A stretch of 64,000 nucleotides of DNA from Pseudomonadales bacterium (GTDB lineage Bacteria; Pseudomonadota; Gammaproteobacteria; Pseudomonadales; DT-91), in contig JABSRQ010000001.1 in NCBI GenBank assembly GCA_013215055.1, positions 1-64,000 on the forward strand, written 5' to 3'. Both the position numbers and the translations under genes were made by a program. The stretch's first letter is position 1. The number at the start of each line of letters is the position of its first letter. The notes beneath the pieces were generated by a model. The model was not told the DNA's origin and did no database searches. It saw only the letters and a list, made by a program, of their open reading frames with translations. Shown here one piece after another: positions 56,597 to 64,000 of this stretch.

Positions 56597-56866
56597 ATGA
56601 ACTCAATGATAGAGTTAGAGGCAGAAGTCATTGCAGCAATTGAAAGCGGCAAGAAAATTGATGCTATAAAGAAATTACGTGAGATTAGAGGTCTTGGGCT
56701 TAAAGAAGCTAAAGAACTTGTAGATTTATATTCCTCTCAAAATAGAACTCAGGATTCATCATCTACTAGCTCGCATCCAGACGCCAGTTCAGGCGCAGGT
56801 GCAAAAATTGGCTTTATAATGGTGTTCGGTGCAATATGCTATTTCGTTTATAAATTTGCACTTTAA
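56597..56866 (+). CDS. L7/L12 C-terminal-like domain with a TM helix (cassette)
   Basis: 89 residues. The first 45 (VIAAIESGKKIDAIKKLREIRGLGLKEAKELVDLY) match the C-terminal fold of ribosomal protein L7/L12 (KIxxIKxxRExTGLGLKEAKxLVE). A Ser/Thr-rich linker and a C-terminal membrane helix (GFIMVFGAICYFVYKF) follow. AAGGA 8 bp before ATG 56597 supports the start. Such small L7/L12-like membrane proteins are common in proteobacteria; their role is unknown. Confidence 0.78.
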   Translation: MNSMIELEAEVIAAIESGKKIDAIKKLREIRGLGLKEAKELVDLYSSQNRTQDSSSTSSHPDASSGAGAKIGFIMVFGAICYFVYKFAL

Positions 56867-56878
56867 TTGGCAATCAAA

Positions 56879-56930
56879 ACATAACAAGGGCAAGCGCCAA
56901 ACTTGCCTCACTGTGTTGCTAGCGTTAGGC
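56879..56930 (+). other. attC site F
   Basis: R'' ACATAAC at 56879-56885 and R' GTTAGGC at 56924-56930. Inner arms GGGCAAGC and TTGCTAGC region allow folding. Only 52 bp long. Confidence 0.78.
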
Positions 56931-57036
56931 GAATTGGACGTGGCGAACACTAGCCGCAGAAGGTTAAACCACATGTTAATTAATAACTGAGGCATGGTTA
57001 GAATGCTGACACTGAAACATAGAGAGGATTACAATA

Positions 57037-57456
57037 ATGTTATTGTATGAAGTCCCGAATATAATAAAAATATTCTATGAGAAGGAAAATGAACTCATTG
57101 AGCATGAATGGTTAGAATACAATCCGGAGGATCAAGATGACACTATCCTAATGATTTTACAGGAAATATATGATATTTTCCTAATTTATCCGGTTGAAAA
57201 AGTAATTGTAAAAGCAGACCAGACTAAGGGGGCATTTTCCCTAGGTATGCAAAAATATATTAGGGATGTACAGTTTCCTCGGCTTCTTTCAGATACGAAA
57301 CTTCGATATGTTGCAACTATCAAATCAGAAGATGAAATGAAGGGGATAGGGGTGAAATTGTGGCAAGCACAATTTCACCAAGAAACCGAGGTTGTATTAC
57401 ATGATGTGGGAAGTGAAGAAGAGGCGCGTGAATGGTTAAAATCCATTGCCAAATAA
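57037..57456 (+). CDS. STAS/SpoIIAA-like protein (cassette)
   Basis: 139 residues. The order IIKIFYEKENELIEHEWLEYN, then FLIYPVEKVIVKADQTKGAF, QKYIRDVQFPRLL, LRYVATIKSE and EEAREWLKSIAK resembles SpoIIAA-like/STAS proteins encoded in many integron and phage contexts, where the final helix also carries EEAxxWL. No kinase or phosphorylation partner is near. The ribosome site is GAGAGGA about 9 bp before ATG. Assignment is by pattern only. Confidence 0.55.
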   Translation: MLLYEVPNIIKIFYEKENELIEHEWLEYNPEDQDDTILMILQEIYDIFLIYPVEKVIVKADQTKGAFSLGMQKYIRDVQFPRLLSDTKLRYVATIKSEDEMKGIGVKLWQAQFHQETEVVLHDVGSEEEAREWLKSIAK

Positions 57457-57475
57457 TGCATTTAAATAAATAGAT

Positions 57476-57529
57476 GCCTAACAAAAAAACAGCGGACAAA
57501 AAAACGCGTCGCTGATTTTGGCGTTATGT
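57476..57529 (+). other. attC site G
   Basis: R'' GCCTAAC at 57476-57482 and R' GTTATGT at 57523-57529, with paired arms CAGCG and CGCTG and A-run against T-run. 54 bp. Confidence 0.82.
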
Positions 57530-57554
57530 GGAATAAGGAAATCGCTAAACATCA

Positions 57555-58043
57555 ATGATTGAAATATCCAAAAATTTAAAACTTCTCGTTCGGAAAAATT
57601 GGCAGTTAGGTGATATTCAGATGCTTGGGGTGAAAATCGGTGACTCTTATGAGTCTATTGATAGATCTTTAGTAAGTGAGGGAAATAGACTTAATTTATA
57701 TTTTGAGGCAAAAAAGAAAGAATCGGAACTATCTCTAGTTGATAAACTTGATGGTGTTATTGAGCATGGTGGCTGGATTCGAATAGGTAATAGTTGTGGG
57801 TATAGAATTGAGTCAGGTTTAGTTGTTCAGTTCAGTATTACCAATATCAAGTCTCTGGGCATTAAAAAAGAAACTCAGATAGTTAAGCTCTGTGGAAATC
57901 CTGATGAAAAAAATGAGTTTGTTCGTCACGGTAAACCAGCAGAGACTGAGTATTATTACGCAAATAATAAATTTTTATTAGTTTGGAGCAATCCATTTAA
58001 TAAGTTACTTAGCATAAATATTGGCGAGCGTATTACAAGATGA
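57555..58043 (+). CDS. cassette protein of unknown function (162 aa)
   Basis: 162 residues, no signal peptide or membrane helix. It has MIEISKNLKLLV at the start, IGDSYESID, an internal WIRIGNSCGYRIESGLVVQFSI and a late NKFLLVWSNPFNKLLSINIGE strand pair, suggesting a small beta-rich fold. I recognise no family. attC G ends 25 bp upstream and attC H starts 7 bp downstream, so it is a clean single-gene cassette. Confidence 0.65.
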   Translation: MIEISKNLKLLVRKNWQLGDIQMLGVKIGDSYESIDRSLVSEGNRLNLYFEAKKKESELSLVDKLDGVIEHGGWIRIGNSCGYRIESGLVVQFSITNIKSLGIKKETQIVKLCGNPDEKNEFVRHGKPAETEYYYANNKFLLVWSNPFNKLLSINIGERITR

Positions 58044-58050
58044 AGCGCCT

Positions 58051-58125
58051 ACATAACAAGACAAATCATGTTGCACACTACCTGTGCTGGACGTGTTACG
58101 CACATCCATATTTTCGACGTTAGCT
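58051..58125 (+). other. attC site H
   Basis: R'' ACATAAC at 58051-58057 and R' GTTAGCT at 58119-58125, 75 bp, directly upstream of the AraC-type gene. Confidence 0.75.
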
Positions 58126-58164
58126 TTCCTTAAAATTTTGAGAAAAATCCCGAATTATGTATTT

Positions 58165-59088
58165 ATGAATAAAGAGTACAAGATTCGTATTGACAGAGTC
58201 ATTCAATATATTGAGGCCAATCTTACTCATAGAATATCTCTTGCTGAAGTGGCAGAGGTTAGTCATTTTTCGGCCTATCATTTTCACCGCATCTTTACAG
58301 GCATAGTCGGTGAGACCGTTAATGATTACATTGTCAGGCGAAAGCTCGAGAGGGCAGTCAATATATTGATCTTCAACAGGGATCTATCTGTTACTCAAGT
58401 GGCTTTTGATAGTGGTTTCTCGTCCAGCGCTAACTTCTCAAAAGCGGTGAAGCTTCATTTTGGTTTTAGTCCTTCAGAAATAAGAAACCCAGACAAAATT
58501 AAAGATAGCAAGATTGGAAAAATATATAGCAAGTATGGAAAAGCATTTAATCCCTCTGATTTGTATCCTAATCGCATCACAAATGACGTGATAAATAACT
58601 CAAGCATAAAGGATACGAATATGAACATTGAGGTAAGAGAGTTGGATAGCCAACGTGTATGTACGTTGGCATCGGAGCAGGGCTATGAACCTGATGGAAT
58701 ATATGAAGCATGGGATAAGCTTATAAATTGGGCTTCATGTAATGGAATCAAACCGGAGCAGCAAACACGTTTTGCCTTTGCTTATAATAATCCAACAGTC
58801 ACCCCCGTGGATAAATGCCGCTATGATGCATCTATAGTGATTGGTAGCGATATGCAGGTGAATCCACCCTTCAGCACATCTGAAATACCGAAAGGAAAGT
58901 ATGCTGTACTCTATTATAAGGGGAGTCCAGAGCAAACCATTAAGGCTCAATTGAGTATCTACTCTGATTGGCTTCCTGATAGTGGATTTGAACCCGACGA
59001 TTTCCCCATGCTAGAGCACTATCTGAACGATGCAAGAGTTGATGGTTATCTTGAAATGGAAATTCACGTTAAACTGAGGGAGATATAG
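58165..59088 (+). CDS. AraC-family regulator with GyrI-like domain (cassette)
   Basis: 307 residues from ATG 58165; the open frame extends upstream across attC H, but that part is not coding-like. Two HTH motifs lie in the first 105 residues: ISLAEVAEVSHFSAYHFHRIF and LSVTQVAFDSGFSSSANFSKAVKLHFGFSPSE. Residues 153-307 form a GyrI/SbmC-type ligand-binding domain (VRELDSQRVCTLASEQGYEPDG, IPKGKYAVLYYKGSPE and the final YLEMEIHVKLRE). Such proteins resemble Rob, SoxS-type and BmrR-like drug sensors. A regulator of this size is unusual cargo in a cassette array. Confidence 0.87.
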   Translation: MNKEYKIRIDRVIQYIEANLTHRISLAEVAEVSHFSAYHFHRIFTGIVGETVNDYIVRRKLERAVNILIFNRDLSVTQVAFDSGFSSSANFSKAVKLHFGFSPSEIRNPDKIKDSKIGKIYSKYGKAFNPSDLYPNRITNDVINNSSIKDTNMNIEVRELDSQRVCTLASEQGYEPDGIYEAWDKLINWASCNGIKPEQQTRFAFAYNNPTVTPVDKCRYDASIVIGSDMQVNPPFSTSEIPKGKYAVLYYKGSPEQTIKAQLSIYSDWLPDSGFEPDDFPMLEHYLNDARVDGYLEMEIHVKLREI

Positions 59089-59109
59089 CCGCTGTATTTT
59101 CAGCGTAAA

Positions 59110-59173
59110 AGCTAACAAAGCCAGTTAGAAGGACAGTGCAGAGCTAGCGAGTTAGCTCCACAGGGGGTTAAAG
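59110..59173 (+). other. attC site I
   Basis: R''-like AGCTAAC at 59110-59116 and R' GTTAAAG at 59167-59173, 8 bp before the next start codon. An inner GAGCTA/TAGCTC inverted repeat is present. Confidence 0.65.
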
Positions 59174-59181
59174 GATATCGA

Positions 59182-59538
59182 ATGAAATTTTTAGAGCTTA
59201 GTGATAAGGAAATTCTCGATACAGTAAAACCATTAGCAGAGCATACCGAAAATTCATGGAATCAAAAAAGCTATGATGATTTTTGTCACTATTTTATTGA
59301 AGAGAACCCTGAAGAAAGCTTTCCTGAAGAAGAGTTTAATCGCCAAATAGAAGAGAACTACGACACATATGGCCATCACACAATAGCTGATTTAGTGGCT
59401 ATACATCGAAATCCAGATCACGTGATTGTTATATGGAAAGTAGATTTAGAAAAGCGGAAGGAGCCTGGCTTTCTCATTTATGATTTTAAAGAACATGAAG
59501 GTAAAGTATTGATTGAAGGCTGCTCATATCATGCATAA
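59182..59538 (+). CDS. cassette protein of unknown function (118 aa)
   Basis: A 118-residue acidic protein, no membrane segment. It starts MKFLELSDKEILDTVKPLAEHTENSWNQ, has a central Glu/Pro-rich part (ENPEESFPEEEFNRQIEENYDTYG), and ends with strands VIVIWKVDLEKRKEPGFLIYDF and KVLIEGCSYHA. The alpha-then-beta order recalls small NTF2-like folds, but I see no firm match. AAAGGA lies upstream of ATG. The stop codon touches attC J. Confidence 0.62.
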   Translation: MKFLELSDKEILDTVKPLAEHTENSWNQKSYDDFCHYFIEENPEESFPEEEFNRQIEENYDTYGHHTIADLVAIHRNPDHVIVIWKVDLEKRKEPGFLIYDFKEHEGKVLIEGCSYHA

Positions 59539-59596
59539 AGCTAACCAGAAGCTTTAATCTGACTTCTTAACTTGGCAGTTGTTTGCTTCGTTATAC
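59539..59596 (+). other. attC site J
   Basis: R''-like AGCTAAC at 59539-59545, R' GTTATAC at 59590-59596, with inner arms GAAGC and GCTTC. Confidence 0.68.
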
Positions 59597-59673
59597 CGTC
59601 GAAGTTACGGCATATTAACTTTCTATTATAAAATTAAGTTGATACGTTATTAGGCTAACAAGGAGAGTGAGTT

Positions 59674-60059
59674 ATGTATGCAGTTTTAGCGGGTGTCTTG
59701 ATTGCAGCCTCAACAGTTTAAGGCATAAGATTTGGAAAACAGAAAATAAACCTTGGGCTTATCCATTGGTTTTATCTCTATATCCAATGTTTTACTTTGG
59801 CTTTGCTATATACGCAAATGATCAAACTGCATTAATTCAAGAATTAATTTTTTCCATGCATATCTTCCTTATTTGCATTATTGCTGCATTTATAAACATA
59901 AAATATTCGGCAGTGTTGCTTGCCCTTGGTTATATTGGCCATTGTGTCTATGATGTTTTTTCATCATCAATTATTCAAGCAAAGGTTGAACAAGGGAAAA
60001 CACAGATTCCGCCCCCCTGTTACCTTTTGTACAAGGCGTTATTCCAGGGAATAAAATGA
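59674..60059 (+). pseudogene. cassette membrane protein gene, frameshifted
   Basis: AGGAG 8 bp before ATG 59674 marks the real start, giving MYAVLAGVLIAASTV then a stop. A shift of one frame continues as LRHKIWKTENKPWAYPLVLSLYPMFYFGFAIY, LIFSMHIFLICIIAAFINI and VLLALGYIGHCVYDVF, so the original product had about four helices. The last 24 codons (VEQGKTQIPPP to the stop) are translated from attC K, so the native C-terminus has been replaced by the recombination site. I cannot name the family with confidence. Confidence 0.6.
59985..60044 (+). other. attC site K
   Basis: R''-like GTTGAAC at 59985-59991 and R' GTTATTC at 60038-60044, 11 bp before the methyltransferase ATG. It overlaps the reading frame of the upstream gene. 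Confidence 0.65.
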
Positions 60060-60658
60060 GTAAAGATTACTTTAAGCAGAAAGCTGATAGTTATGAAGAA
60101 GTGAACCATAGAGTTGAAAATGTTAGAAATATTTCTAAGGCTTTACTATCAAAAATTGTATTTAATAGCTCCATGAAACTAATGGACTTTGGTTCGGGAA
60201 CCGGCTTGTTACTTGAAAGTATTGCTCCATACGTTCAAAAGATAACGGCTATAGATGTTTCACCTTCAATGAATGAAAAGTTGAATGCCAAGCGAGAAAA
60301 AATTGACTGTGAATTGGACATTCTTGAATTAGATCTATCAAATAGTTCACTAGATTTGAAATTTGATGGAATTATATCTTCAATGACGATGCATCATGTT
60401 GAAGACATAGAGGCAATGTTTAAAAGGTTTTACTCTCTTTTAAATGAAAATGGGTTTATTGCTATTGCTGATTTAGATACAGAAGATGGAAGCTTCCATA
60501 AAGAAGATACTGGCGTCTATCATACGGGGTTCGAGCGAACACATATCCAAAAAATAGCTGTAAAATCTGGTTTTACTAATGTTTCTGTATCTTCAGCAAG
60601 CATGGTGAAAAAGCCGCAAGGTGATTATCCTGTATTTTTAATTACAGGCCATAAATGA
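60056..60658 (+). CDS. SAM-dependent methyltransferase (cassette)
   Basis: 200 residues, class I fold. Motif I MKLMDFGSGTGLLLESIAPY binds SAM, ITAIDVSPSMNEKL is motif II, and FDGIISSMTMHHVEDIEAMFKRFYSLLNENGFIAIADLD covers motifs III-IV of the Methyltransf_11/25 type. The closest general type is the small-molecule or ubiquinone-like group. GGGAATAAA lies upstream of ATG. The substrate is unknown. It overlaps the upstream frameshifted frame by 4 bp, but attC K separates the two cassettes. Confidence 0.88.
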   Translation: MSKDYFKQKADSYEEVNHRVENVRNISKALLSKIVFNSSMKLMDFGSGTGLLLESIAPYVQKITAIDVSPSMNEKLNAKREKIDCELDILELDLSNSSLDLKFDGIISSMTMHHVEDIEAMFKRFYSLLNENGFIAIADLDTEDGSFHKEDTGVYHTGFERTHIQKIAVKSGFTNVSVSSASMVKKPQGDYPVFLITGHK

Positions 60659-60668
60659 AGAAAGGCAG

Positions 60669-60740
60669 GCATAACAGCGGCAAACACCAACTGCGCAACG
60701 GTGTCACTTTTGTTGCTCCAGAGTGTTGCTGGCGTTATCT
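60669..60740 (+). other. attC site L (last of the array)
   Basis: R''-like GCATAAC at 60669-60675 and R' GTTATCT at 60734-60740, with inner GCGGCAAAC against GTTGCTGGC allowing pairing. R12 begins 29 bp further on. Confidence 0.75.
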
Positions 60741-60768
60741 CATACATTTTAACAACTAAAATGAGAGT

Positions 60769-61015
60769 ATGTATAAGAAGCATTAACGCATAAAGGGGTC
60801 AATCCCTATGTACCGCCTGAGGTTCTCATTGGTATAAATGGTTTCAACAAAGAGAAAACCGCCCGATTAAAACTAACAATACCCCCTGTTAAAACCTTTA
60901 GTTCTAACAATGGAGTATTTGCCATGGAATAGCCTACCGGATAAAAAATCTGCATGGATAGATGTCTCACATGAACTAGAAAAATACTTCAGAAGATGGC
61001 TCTTGTGCTTCGGGT
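60769..61015 (+). repeat. dispersed repeat copy R12 (extended)
   Basis: The full-length core runs to 60961 (GCATGGATAG end), with hairpin arms CAATACCCCCTGTTA and TAACAATGGAGTATTTG. The extra 54 bp match the tail of R11, including the 3' end of a minus-strand frame (PEAQEPSSEVFF stop). It closes the right side of the cassette array. Confidence 0.9.
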
Positions 61016-61307
61016 TGAAGTGGTTATCACACACAACACCGTCTCTACGGGTTTATTCACTGACAGCCATTAGCCGATTTTAATAAAAGAAATACGCACG
61101 TTGATTTCATCGTTATACAATCAACCAAACAGGAAGAACATGAATTCTATATTGAATAACACCTTATATTAAATATCAGTTAGATGGCTAGATTTCCAGC
61201 CCTTTACCATGGTGATTAAAAGTGGATCTGATACATTAGCCTCAACGCAGAGAACTCTCAGACTCTGCTATTGTTGATTATCTATACACTTAAGTTAAGT
61301 TCACACT

Positions 61308-63008
61308 ATGGTTAATAACACACAGGCGATTCACTGGCATCATGAAGTGGATGTATTAGTTGTAGGTTCTGGCAATGGCGCGTTAACGGCGGCTATCAGT
61401 GCCTATGATCATGGCAGCCGCGATGTATTAATCGTAGAAAAAGCGGATAAGTTTGGTGGCACGTCGGCGTTATCCGGCGGCGGTGTCTGGGTGCCCAATA
61501 ATCGTTATGCCAAGGCAGCCGGTGCCGAAGATTCTATAGACGCGGCCAAAACCTATTTAATCAATACCATTCCTGCCGATCAAATTAACGAAGCCTTGAT
61601 CAATGCCTATCTTGAACAGGCCCCGGCCATGGTTGATTTTCTGCATAATAATACCCGTGTGCGCTATGAATCACTGGAGAAATACCCGGATTATTACACC
61701 GATAAGGAAGGCGCCAGAGAAGGCCATAGATCCATGGAACCTGCCGAGATAGCGTTATCGGAACTCGGTGATGATATGGACAACTTGCTGTGGTCCAACA
61801 CCATGTATGCGATGGATAAATTTGCGATTACGCAGACCGAGGCACACATTCTGGTAGGCAAATTAAAAGGCTGGTGGCAGTTATTATTAAAACTTGCGAT
61901 CAAACACTTTCTGGATTTTAGCTGGCGTAAAAATCATAATTTCTCACGCCGCGCCACCACCGGCATTGCCGGCGTTACCCGACTATATTTATCAGTAAAA
62001 GACCGTAATATCCCTCTGTGGTTAAACAGCCCGTTTAAAGAATTACTACAGGAAGATAATCAGGTTATCGGAGCCATCATCGAAAAAGAGGGCCAAGACT
62101 TCAATATAAAAACGCGAAAAGGCGTGATCCTTGCCGCCGGGGGGTTTGAACATAATCAAGCCATGCGTGAACAATATCTGCCTAAACCAACCAGCACTCA
62201 GTGGACGGCGGGGTGCAAAGGTAATACCGGCGATGCGATCAACGCGGCGGTATCAGCCGGTGCTCAAACCCGATTGATGAGTGGCGCCTGGTGGTGCCCC
62301 TCTTTTATCCTGCCCAACAAAGAATACCCGCAGCTGAGTATCACCACCAAATCCATGCCAGGCTGTATCACCGTCAATCGCAGTGGTTTACGTTTCAGCA
62401 ATGAATCGCAAAACTATATGGCTTTTATCAAGGATACTTTTGCTAAACACCGTGAAGATAATCCCTGTCTTCCTTCATGGATCATCTTTGACGATTCGTT
62501 TAAAAGCCGCTATCGCACCTTCCCGCTGGTGATGCCCAACAAGATGATTCCGCAGGAATTTTTTGACTGCGGTTTCTTAACCATGGCCGACAGTATCGAT
62601 GAATTAGCCGAGAAATCTGGCATCGATATCACAGGGTTAAGACAGAGTGTAGAAAAGAATAATCAATTTTCAGAAACCGGAAAAGATACCGATTTTCATC
62701 GAGGTGATGTGGCTTACGACAGATATTACGGCGACCCTGATGTAAGCCCTAATCCGTGTTTAGCAAAGATTCAACAAGCACCGTTCTTTGCATTAAAAAT
62801 GGAGGCGGGTGATTTTGGTACTCAGGGCGGCATGGTCATTAGCCCTGAAGCAGAAGTCGTCAATACACAGGGCGAAGTGATAAAAGGCCTTTATGCCTGC
62901 GGCAATTGCACGGCAGCCGTTTTACCGACCTATCCAGGTCCGGGTTCTACATTAGGCCCGGCAATGACATTCGGCTATGTTGCTGGTAAAAGTATCAATC
63001 GTTTATAA
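61308..63008 (+). CDS. FAD-binding dehydrogenase, 3-ketosteroid delta1-dehydrogenase-like
   Basis: A 566-residue flavoprotein of the FAD-binding_2 (fumarate reductase/KstD) family. The FAD site VDVLVVGSGNGALTAAISAYDHG opens the protein; KADKFGGTSALSGGGVWVPNN and GVILAAGGFEHNQAMREQYLP are typical of KstD. The C-terminal block is CGNCTAAVLPTYPGPGSTLGPAMTFGYVAGKS. Such enzymes introduce a double bond into ring A of 3-ketosteroids or act on related cyclic ketones. It has no signal peptide. The gene stands alone between R12 and a convergent sensor-kinase gene, so the substrate is inferred from the family only. Confidence 0.87.
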   Translation: MVNNTQAIHWHHEVDVLVVGSGNGALTAAISAYDHGSRDVLIVEKADKFGGTSALSGGGVWVPNNRYAKAAGAEDSIDAAKTYLINTIPADQINEALINAYLEQAPAMVDFLHNNTRVRYESLEKYPDYYTDKEGAREGHRSMEPAEIALSELGDDMDNLLWSNTMYAMDKFAITQTEAHILVGKLKGWWQLLLKLAIKHFLDFSWRKNHNFSRRATTGIAGVTRLYLSVKDRNIPLWLNSPFKELLQEDNQVIGAIIEKEGQDFNIKTRKGVILAAGGFEHNQAMREQYLPKPTSTQWTAGCKGNTGDAINAAVSAGAQTRLMSGAWWCPSFILPNKEYPQLSITTKSMPGCITVNRSGLRFSNESQNYMAFIKDTFAKHREDNPCLPSWIIFDDSFKSRYRTFPLVMPNKMIPQEFFDCGFLTMADSIDELAEKSGIDITGLRQSVEKNNQFSETGKDTDFHRGDVAYDRYYGDPDVSPNPCLAKIQQAPFFALKMEAGDFGTQGGMVISPEAEVVNTQGEVIKGLYACGNCTAAVLPTYPGPGSTLGPAMTFGYVAGKSINRL

Positions 63009-63065
63009 CTCATTTTTTTTAAGCATCTGCAATAGCTGATCAACAAGCTAACGTTGTCAGGGCTG

Positions 63066-64000
63066 TTACTTAGTCGGTAAAAAAATTTCAAAACGTGTGC
63101 CCTTGCCTAATTCACTATAAGCCAATATCCTGCCTCCGTGTTTTTTAATAATGCCATGCGTAATGGATAAACCTAATCCAGAACCTTTATCCACATCCTT
63201 TGTGGTAAAAAATGGATCAAAGATATGATAAATATTCGCATCATCAATACCTGAGCCGTTATCTTCAACAGATATCAACACCTCGTCATCTAATTTTTTG
63301 GTTTTAATACAAATCTGACCATGCTCTGTAATCGCATGAGAGGCATTAACTAAAAGATTTAAAAACACCTGGCTCATCTCCCCTTCAAAGCCATCTATGT
63401 CTGCCAGCTCATCAAATTCCGTTGTTAAGACACATTTATATTTTAATTCGTTCCAAACCAGATTGATGGTATTTTGAATACAATCGTTGATAGAAAATTG
63501 ATTTTTTACATCGTCACTGGGACGGGAGAAGGTTTTGAGATTCTTTACAATCGTCTCAATTCTTGTCACGCCATTTAATGCTTCATCGATTAGGCTATTC
63601 AGATCAGACTGAATATAATCGATATCCAGATCCTTTCGTAACTGGCTTACGTCTGATTTAACTTTTTCAGAAATCTCTGCTTGTTTAAATATCGCGTCAT
63701 AGGCATCCAATAATTGCAATATCGAAGCCTTGTAATTTTTAAGTGTACCCAGGTTACTCTTCACAAAACTTGCGGGATTATTAATTTCATGCGCGACGCC
63801 TGCCGCTAACTGCCCAATAGACGCCAGTTTTTCCTGATGCAAAAGTTGGGCTTTATATTCTTTTAAATGGTTATAGGCTTCAGATAACGATTGGTTTATC
63901 TCATATAACTCACGTGATTTATTTTCCAGAAGATCTTCGGCATGTTTAGTCGCTTTTTTTTGCCTTTCATAAGCCGATTTGTAATCGAAGCTAGAGCACT
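63066..64000 (-). CDS. sensor histidine kinase, C-terminal part (runs off right edge)
   Basis: The minus-strand frame is open to the window edge, so the N-terminal sensor lies outside. From the edge there is a coiled-coil (YERQKKATKHAEDLLENKSREL), then the HisKA-type box HQEKLASIGQLAAGVAHEINNPASFV with the phospho-acceptor His, a helical linker, FLNLLVNASHAI (N box), VEDNGSGID (G1) and DVDKGSGLGLSITHGIIKKHGGRI (G2). It belongs to the NtrB/ZraS-like HPK4 group, often found behind PAS or 7TM sensors. It is convergent with the KstD-like gene and 57 bp away. Confidence 0.87.
   Translation of the reverse strand, partial: CSSFDYKSAYERQKKATKHAEDLLENKSRELYEINQSLSEAYNHLKEYKAQLLHQEKLASIGQLAAGVAHEINNPASFVKSNLGTLKNYKASILQLLDAYDAIFKQAEISEKVKSDVSQLRKDLDIDYIQSDLNSLIDEALNGVTRIETIVKNLKTFSRPSDDVKNQFSINDCIQNTINLVWNELKYKCVLTTEFDELADIDGFEGEMSQVFLNLLVNASHAITEHGQICIKTKKLDDEVLISVEDNGSGIDDANIYHIFDPFFTTKDVDKGSGLGLSITHGIIKKHGGRILAYSELGKGTRFEIFLPTK

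Larger units (their letters stand above)
53853..60740 (+). mobile_element. integron cassette array without integrase in view (CALIN)
   Basis: Twelve attC-like sites separate small plus-strand genes with varied functions and poor codon uniformity. Sites carry an inverse core ending in AAC (often just after a stop codon, followed by AAG) and a core GTTRRRY-like end within about 15-60 bp before the next start codon. No tyrosine-recombinase integrase or attI was found in the window. All cassettes read in the same direction. Direct long repeats R11 and R12 bracket the array. Confidence 0.85.

Noticed and set aside
13174..61015. Treating the dispersed repeat as a classical MITE or IS end
   Set aside because: No terminal inverted repeats, no target duplication, only one sharp end, and no common target base pattern next to that end.
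13174..61015. Treating the dispersed repeat as a standard attC
   Set aside because: No paired RYYYAAC and GTTRRRY cores at its ends, and copies are far more similar to each other than attC sites in the array are.
1..64000. tRNA or rRNA genes
   Set aside because: No cloverleaf with a conserved TPsiC arm or rRNA core was recognised on either strand by eye; a tRNAscan-SE run would settle this.

Overview
The window looks like chromosomal DNA of a moderately AT-rich, Gram-negative, probably marine gammaproteobacterium. The evidence is a TonB-dependent receptor, several outer-membrane barrels, lipoproteins with lipoboxes, an MMPL/RND exporter, an SbmA transporter, GltS, PEP-CTERM proteins and a ketosteroid-dehydrogenase-like flavoprotein. 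No rRNA, tRNA, CRISPR array or complete transposase gene was seen. The taxon below class level is not decided by the sequence.

Layout. 1-12 kb is ordinary envelope and metabolic DNA: the end of an RND exporter, a YejM-like sulfatase-fold membrane protein, a TonB receptor, a tannase/feruloyl-esterase-family protein, a secreted alpha/beta-hydrolase lipoprotein, and sbmA. 11.6-23 kb holds a tandem pair of XRE-type regulators, a TetR operon (TetR, DUF1295 membrane protein, FAD oxidoreductase) with a perfect 21-bp palindromic operator, an ECF sigma-factor operon with a DUF3106 protein, and a DUF1566 lipoprotein next to a DUF1566/di-haem cytochrome c peroxidase fusion. 23.5-43 kb is a plastic region with many repeats and broken genes. 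It includes two almost identical copies of a short-chain dehydrogenase, a YHYH protein, a Met-rich outer-membrane protein, two PEP-CTERM proteins, a spondin-domain protein, two large hybrid sensor kinases and an IS91-type transposase remnant. 43-53 kb carries an S41 peptidase pseudogene, gltS, a 5'-nucleotidase-family enzyme, an HPP-family fragment, and a PstS-like/porin/chemoreceptor cluster. 53.85-60.74 kb is an integron cassette array with about 12 attC-like sites and no integrase in the window (a CALIN). It carries GNAT, DUF4375-like, GFA, phosphatase-like, DoxX-like, L7/L12-like, AraC/GyrI, methyltransferase and unknown cassettes. The window ends with a KstD-like flavoprotein and part of a sensor kinase.

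The most unusual signal is a dispersed repeat family that begins with ATGTATAAGAAGCATTAACG. I found 13 copies: 12 on the plus strand between 13.2 and 61.0 kb, all in the same orientation, and one inverted, internally deleted copy at 5.96 kb. The 5' edge is sharp in 11 copies; the 3' edge varies (about 40 to 245 bp), and fuller copies contain a long hairpin. The two SDR genes are each carried on a 1.3-kb unit that starts at the 5' edge of one repeat and ends inside the next, in unrelated surroundings. The whole integron array is bracketed by two long direct copies. Another copy truncates a sensor-kinase-like gene and supplies its stop codon. The repeats therefore look like edges of moving or recombining DNA modules, working beside a normal attC-based cassette array. 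No enzyme for this is visible here, so mechanism remains inference.
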